Part shown: positions 53,427-56,756 of the stretch, one piece after another
Position numbering within the stretch: the first letter of the stretch is position 1
Layout of the letters: every line of letters starts with the position of its first letter
DNA from: Rhodospirillaceae bacterium
GTDB taxonomy: Bacteria; Pseudomonadota; Alphaproteobacteria; Reyranellales; Reyranellaceae
NCBI GenBank assembly: GCA_009772935.1
Contig: WOUR01000054.1
Location: 7,292 to 64,047, forward strand
Reading direction: 5' to 3'
DNA length: 56,756 nt
Notes under the pieces: model-generated
What the model saw: only the letters and a program-made list of their open reading frames with translations
The model's database searches: none
Told to the model about the DNA's origin: nothing
Program-made: the position numbers and the translations under genes

Positions 53427-55013
53427 ATGGTGAATGATCTCGTCGTGGACTTGTCGCGCGCGCAGTTCGCCGCCACCGCCCTCTACCACTTCCTGTTCGT
53501 GCCGCTGACGCTCGGTCTCACCGTACTGCTGGCCGTGATGGAGACGATCTACGTCACCACGGGCCGCGAGATCTACAAGCAGATGGCCCAGTTCTGGACG
53601 CGGCTGCTGCTGATCAATTTTGCCCTGGGCGTCGCCACCGGGCTCACCATGGAGTTCCAGTTCGGCACCAACTGGTCCTTCTATTCGAGCTTCGTCGGCG
53701 ACACGTTCGGTGCGCCGCTCGCGATCGAGGGCCTGATGGCCTTCTTCCTGGAGTCCACATTCATTGGGCTGATGGTGTTCGGCTGGGACAAGATGTCCAA
53801 GGCCCAGCATCTCATCGTGACCTACGCCGTCGCGCTGGGATCGAACTTCTCGGCGCTGTGGATCCTGGTGGCCAACAGCTTCATGCAGCATCCGCAGGGA
53901 GCCGAGTTCAATCCCATCACCATGCGCATGGAACTGCAGAACTTCGGCGCGCTGTTCTTCAACTCCGATGCGCAGTCCAAGTTCGTCCATACCGTGCTCG
54001 CGGGCTACGTGACGGCGGCCATCTTCGTCTGCGGCATCAGCGCCTGGTACATGCTGAAGAACCGCCATCTCGATCTCGCCCGTCGCTCGTTCCGCGTCGC
54101 GGCGGTGTTCGGCATGCTGGGCGGCGCCGGCGTGATCACGCTGGGCGATGCGCTGGGCTATGTCGGCGCCAAGGTCCAGCCGACCAAGCTCGCGGCCATG
54201 GAGGCGCTGTGGACCGCCGAAAAGGCACCGATGGCCTTCAATGCCATCGCCTTTCCGAACCAGGCCGAGCAGAAGAATTACTTCACGGTCCAGATTCCCG
54301 CGATGCTGTCGATCCTGGTCACGCATTCTCTCGACGGTGTGGTGCCGGCGATCGACCAGCTCCAGGTCCAGGCGCAGGAACGCATCCGCAACGGCATCCC
54401 GGCCGTCCAGGCGATGGAGAAATTGAGTGCCAATCCGCGCGACGAAGCCGCGCTCGCCCAGTTCAAGGCGCATGGCAAGGACGTCGGCTACGGTTTCCTG
54501 GTGCTGCGCTACGCACCTCAGGGCGATCTGACGAAGATCACCGACGCCGACATCGCCCGCGCCGCACGCGATACCATTCCGGACGTCGCGATCGTCTTCT
54601 GGTCCTTCCGCATCATGGTGGCCTTCGGCCTGCTGATGCTGGCCTACCTCGTGCTGGCGACGCTGATGACCCTCGCCAACCAGGTCGAGCGGCAGCGCTG
54701 GTTCCAGTGGGCCGCCCTGCTGATGGTGCCGGTGCCGTTCCTGGCCTGCGAGTTCGGCTGGCTGGTCGCCGAGGTCGGGCGCCAGCCCTGGACCGTGAAC
54801 GAGATGCTGCCGACCTGGCTCTCGGCGTCGACCCACAGCGTCGCCTACATGGTGTTCTCGCTGTCGGGCTTCATCCTGCTCTACACCGCCTTCGCGATCG
54901 TCGAGATCTACCTGATGCTCCTGTTCATCCGGAAAGGACCGGAAGAGCACGGAGCCGGGCCGGGCGCGGTCGAAGGCCTTCCGTCGGCCGGCCGCAAGCT
55001 CGCGGCGCAGTAA
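53427..55013 (+). CDS. cydA: Cytochrome bd ubiquinol oxidase subunit I
   Basis: The 528-residue subunit carries the haems and quinol site of cytochrome bd. It has the haem ligands His21 (ALYHF), His188 (FVHTVLAGYV) and Met397 (FRIMVAFG), the long Q-loop with QPTKLAAMEALW, and the IPAMLSILVTHSLD..., GYGFLVLRYAP segments. The Q-loop insert makes it the Escherichia coli-like L subfamily (522 residues there), not the short CioA type. GGGGGATGGGGG precedes the ATG. cydB follows 12 bp later. Confidence 0.96.
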   Translation: MVNDLVVDLSRAQFAATALYHFLFVPLTLGLTVLLAVMETIYVTTGREIYKQMAQFWTRLLLINFALGVATGLTMEFQFGTNWSFYSSFVGDTFGAPLAIEGLMAFFLESTFIGLMVFGWDKMSKAQHLIVTYAVALGSNFSALWILVANSFMQHPQGAEFNPITMRMELQNFGALFFNSDAQSKFVHTVLAGYVTAAIFVCGISAWYMLKNRHLDLARRSFRVAAVFGMLGGAGVITLGDALGYVGAKVQPTKLAAMEALWTAEKAPMAFNAIAFPNQAEQKNYFTVQIPAMLSILVTHSLDGVVPAIDQLQVQAQERIRNGIPAVQAMEKLSANPRDEAALAQFKAHGKDVGYGFLVLRYAPQGDLTKITDADIARAARDTIPDVAIVFWSFRIMVAFGLLMLAYLVLATLMTLANQVERQRWFQWAALLMVPVPFLACEFGWLVAEVGRQPWTVNEMLPTWLSASTHSVAYMVFSLSGFILLYTAFAIVEIYLMLLFIRKGPEEHGAGPGAVEGLPSAGRKLAAQ

Positions 55014-55025
55014 GGGAGACGCATC

Positions 55026-56159
55026 ATGGAAACCTACATGATTCTCCTGGTCGTCTGGTGGGTCCTGCTCGGCGTGCTGCTGACGGGCATCGGCGCCATG
55101 GTCGGCATGGACATGGGCGTCGGCACCCTGCTGCGCTATGTCGGGCGCACCGACTCCGAACGACGCGTGGCGCTGAACGTCATCGGCCCGCACTGGGACG
55201 GCAACCAGGTCTGGTTCATCCTCGGCGGCGGCGCGATCTTCGCGGCCTGGCCGCTGGTCTATGCGACCGCCTTCTCCGGGTTCTATATCGTGATGCTGCT
55301 CCTGCTCTGGAGCATGATCCTGCGGCCGCTCGGCTTCGAGTATCGCAGCAAGCTGCCGTCGCCGACGTGGCGCGCCGTCTGGGACGTCGCCCTGTTCCTG
55401 AGCGGCCTGCTGCCGATGGTGGTGTTCGGCGCGGCGATCGGCAATGTGCTGCAGGGCGTGCCGTTCCATTTCGACTGGCGCCTGACGTCCTTCTACACTG
55501 GCAGCTTCCTGTGGCTGTTCAACCCCTTTGCCATCCTGTGCGGCCTGATGTCGGTCGCGCTCGCGGTCTATATGGGCGGCTCCTGCCTCGCCAGCGGTGC
55601 GGACGACCCGATCGGCAGTCGCGCCCGACGCGCCGCGATCGTCGGCGGCCTCGCTGCGGTCGTGATCTTCACCGTCGGCGGCTTCTGGGTATCGGCGATC
55701 GAGGGCTTCAAGCTGGTGGCGGGACCCGATCCGGGCGTGGCGCAGACGCCGCTGCACCAGCAGGTGACGCGCGCCCCGGGCGCGCTGCTGGCGAACTACG
55801 CCGCGCATCCCGCGCTGTGGGTGCTGCCGGCGCTGGTCTATGCCGGACTGCTGCTGGGAGCGCTCGCCCATACGATCAGGCGGCCGATCCTCGCCTGGTG
55901 GCTGGGGACCCTGGCCTGGATCGGGGTGATCGGCACGGTCGGGGCCGCCATGTTCCCCTTCATCATGCCCTCGTCCAGCAATCCCTCGCATAGCCTCACG
56001 GTCTGGAACTCGGGTTCGAGCCTCGTGACGCTGACCTGGATGGTGGGCTTCGTCGTGATCTTCATGCCGCTCATCGTCTGGTACACGAGTTGGGCCTTCT
56101 GGGTGATGCGCGGCAAGGTCAGCGTGAAGCACGTCGAGACCTCGGACCACGCCTACTAA
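55026..56159 (+). CDS. cydB: Cytochrome bd ubiquinol oxidase subunit II
   Basis: The 377-residue membrane subunit has MVGMDMGVGTLLRYVGRTDSERRVALNVIGPHWDGNQVW, the family N-terminus, then FAAWPLVYATAFSGFY and LRPLGFEYRSK. The remaining helices end with MPSSSNPSHSLTVWNSGSS. It pairs with CydA to reduce oxygen to water with quinol and supports growth at low oxygen. GGGAG lies before the ATG. Confidence 0.96.
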   Translation: METYMILLVVWWVLLGVLLTGIGAMVGMDMGVGTLLRYVGRTDSERRVALNVIGPHWDGNQVWFILGGGAIFAAWPLVYATAFSGFYIVMLLLLWSMILRPLGFEYRSKLPSPTWRAVWDVALFLSGLLPMVVFGAAIGNVLQGVPFHFDWRLTSFYTGSFLWLFNPFAILCGLMSVALAVYMGGSCLASGADDPIGSRARRAAIVGGLAAVVIFTVGGFWVSAIEGFKLVAGPDPGVAQTPLHQQVTRAPGALLANYAAHPALWVLPALVYAGLLLGALAHTIRRPILAWWLGTLAWIGVIGTVGAAMFPFIMPSSSNPSHSLTVWNSGSSLVTLTWMVGFVVIFMPLIVWYTSWAFWVMRGKVSVKHVETSDHAY

Positions 56160-56171
56160 GGGGGATCGGAC

Positions 56172-56423
56172 ATGTTCCTGCGCTACATCATCGCCATGGC
56201 GCTCGCGGCGCTGGCCATCCTGTTCGGCATCATCCTCGGCGACTACGGGCCCTGGTACCTGTCGTGGTTCCTCGGCACGGGCTTCATGGTGCTGGTCGCC
56301 GTCTCGGCCGGCGTCCTGTTCGAGGCGCAGGAGGACGCCGCCCGGTCGGCTCGCAGCCCCGGCACCACGCTGGACATCTCCAGCGCCGTTGACGCGCCAA
56401 CGCCCACGCGTCCCGCGCGCTGA
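56172..56423 (+). CDS. cydX: CydX-like accessory subunit with an extra N-terminal helix
   Basis: Residues 27-54 (WYLSWFLGTGFMVLVAVSAG, then VLFEAQED) match the CydX pattern WYFAWILGT...LE. Here this is preceded by another hydrophobic helix (FLRYIIAMALAALAILFGII) and followed by a 30-residue polar tail, giving 83 residues instead of the usual 30-60. CydX stabilises cytochrome bd haems. The gene sits 12 bp after cydB with GGGGGA before its ATG, so its function by context is secure even though the layout is unusual. Confidence 0.82.
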   Translation: MFLRYIIAMALAALAILFGIILGDYGPWYLSWFLGTGFMVLVAVSAGVLFEAQEDAARSARSPGTTLDISSAVDAPTPTRPAR

Positions 56424-56441
56424 CCTGACCCTCCGTCGCCC

Positions 56442-56756
56442 ATGACCGGGATCGAGGCGGACGCGCCTGGGCGTCGTCGCGCCGGCGTCGAGCGCTGGTT
56501 GCGGGCCGAGATCGCCGAAGCCGCGAAGAGCGGCGTGCGGCGCGCGATCGTGCTGGGCGCCCTGGCGGCGGCCCTCGCCGTGCCACAGGCCTGGCTGCTG
56601 GCCCATGCCATCGCCCCGGTCGTCATGGACAAGGCGCCCGTCTCGTCGGCGGTTCTCTGGCTGCTGCCGGTCCTGCCGCTGCTCGGGCTGCGCTTCGTCC
56701 TCGCCACCGTGTCGGGGCGCGCGGCCCTCGCGGCCGCCGGTCGCGTCAAGGCGCGC
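56442..56756 (+). CDS. cydD: ABC exporter subunit for cytochrome bd assembly, N-terminal part
   Basis: The 105 codons to the window edge start at an ATG 18 bp after cydX and encode a cytoplasmic basic N-terminus followed by two hydrophobic helices (AIVLGALAAALAVPQAWLLAHAI and SAVLWLLPVLPLLGLRFVLAT). This is the start of a type IV ABC exporter such as CydD, the glutathione/cysteine exporter needed for cytochrome bd maturation. The identity rests mainly on position after cydABX; the ATPase domain lies outside the window. Confidence 0.7.
   Translation, partial: MTGIEADAPGRRRAGVERWLRAEIAEAAKSGVRRAIVLGALAAALAVPQAWLLAHAIAPVVMDKAPVSSAVLWLLPVLPLLGLRFVLATVSGRAALAAAGRVKAR

Noticed and set aside
53364..56606. 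1080-codon open frame on the minus strand across the cyd operon
   Set aside because: Low-complexity Arg/His/Gln/Asp-rich translation with no domain motifs, antisense to the clearly conserved cydA, cydB and cydX. A GC-rich shadow frame.

Overview
The window is about 57 kb of very GC-rich, densely coded bacterial chromosome. Codon use, gene families (hutF-type histidine degradation, RutA-like monooxygenase, HupE/BluB/CobQ, CydABX) and small C/G-rich palindromic intergenic repeats all point to an alphaproteobacterium. A soil or water heterotroph of the Rhodospirillales/Rhizobiales type (Reyranella-like) would fit, but the genus is an inference. No rRNA, tRNA, CRISPR array, prophage or insertion sequence was seen. 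The content looks like ordinary chromosome rich in transport and catabolism.

Layout. 1-2.2 kb: start of an HDAC/acetoin-utilisation-type deacetylase, a small secreted protein and SelO. 2.2-7.0 kb: a Tat-exported sulfatase overlapping cobQ, then a HupE-like metal permease and bluB, which together make a small cobalamin locus. 7.0-18.4 kb: a ClC Cl-/H+ exchanger, an esterase/GMC-oxidoreductase pair, panB, a histidine kinase/response regulator pair with a perfect 19-bp hairpin between them, a BamE-like lipoprotein, aminopeptidase N and a small four-cysteine secreted protein. 18.4-28.5 kb: a second GMC oxidoreductase, an M20 N-carbamoyl-amino-acid hydrolase, a complete peptide-type ABC importer with a fused double ATPase, an FAD monooxygenase and a cupin.

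28.5-39.5 kb: hyuB and a frameshifted hyuA (hydantoinase/oxoprolinase family), followed by a divergent histidine-utilisation locus. hutF-hutC run leftwards and hutI-hutH-hutU plus a DUF1028 Ntn-hydrolase run rightwards. The two arms are separated by only 30 bp that hold a palindrome. HutF implies the N-formylglutamate route, yet no hutG is present in the window. 39.6-45.1 kb: a second HutC-type regulator, a NitT/TauT ABC importer, a PhyH-type Fe(II)/2-oxoglutarate oxygenase and a divergent RutA-like flavin monooxygenase. A near-perfect HutC-like operator lies between the last two. This looks like an inducible uptake-and-oxygenation pathway for an N-heterocycle and is the best candidate for an undescribed system.

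45-53 kb: an IlvD/Edd dehydratase, a TauD dioxygenase, a class III CoA-transferase, two small membrane proteins, an Ldh2-type dehydrogenase, an NlpC/P60 peptidase and an orphan RND adaptor that appears to lack its alpha-hairpin. 53.4 kb to the end: cytochrome bd oxidase, cydA-cydB, an unusual two-helix CydX, and the start of cydD.

Many genes in operons overlap by ATGA (cobQ/sulfatase, dppB/C/D-like, hutI/H/U, hutF/hutC, hyuA/hyuB, permease/ATPase), which indicates translational coupling. Several start codons differ from the longest open frame because GC-rich sequence extends frames upstream; each choice is explained in its entry.
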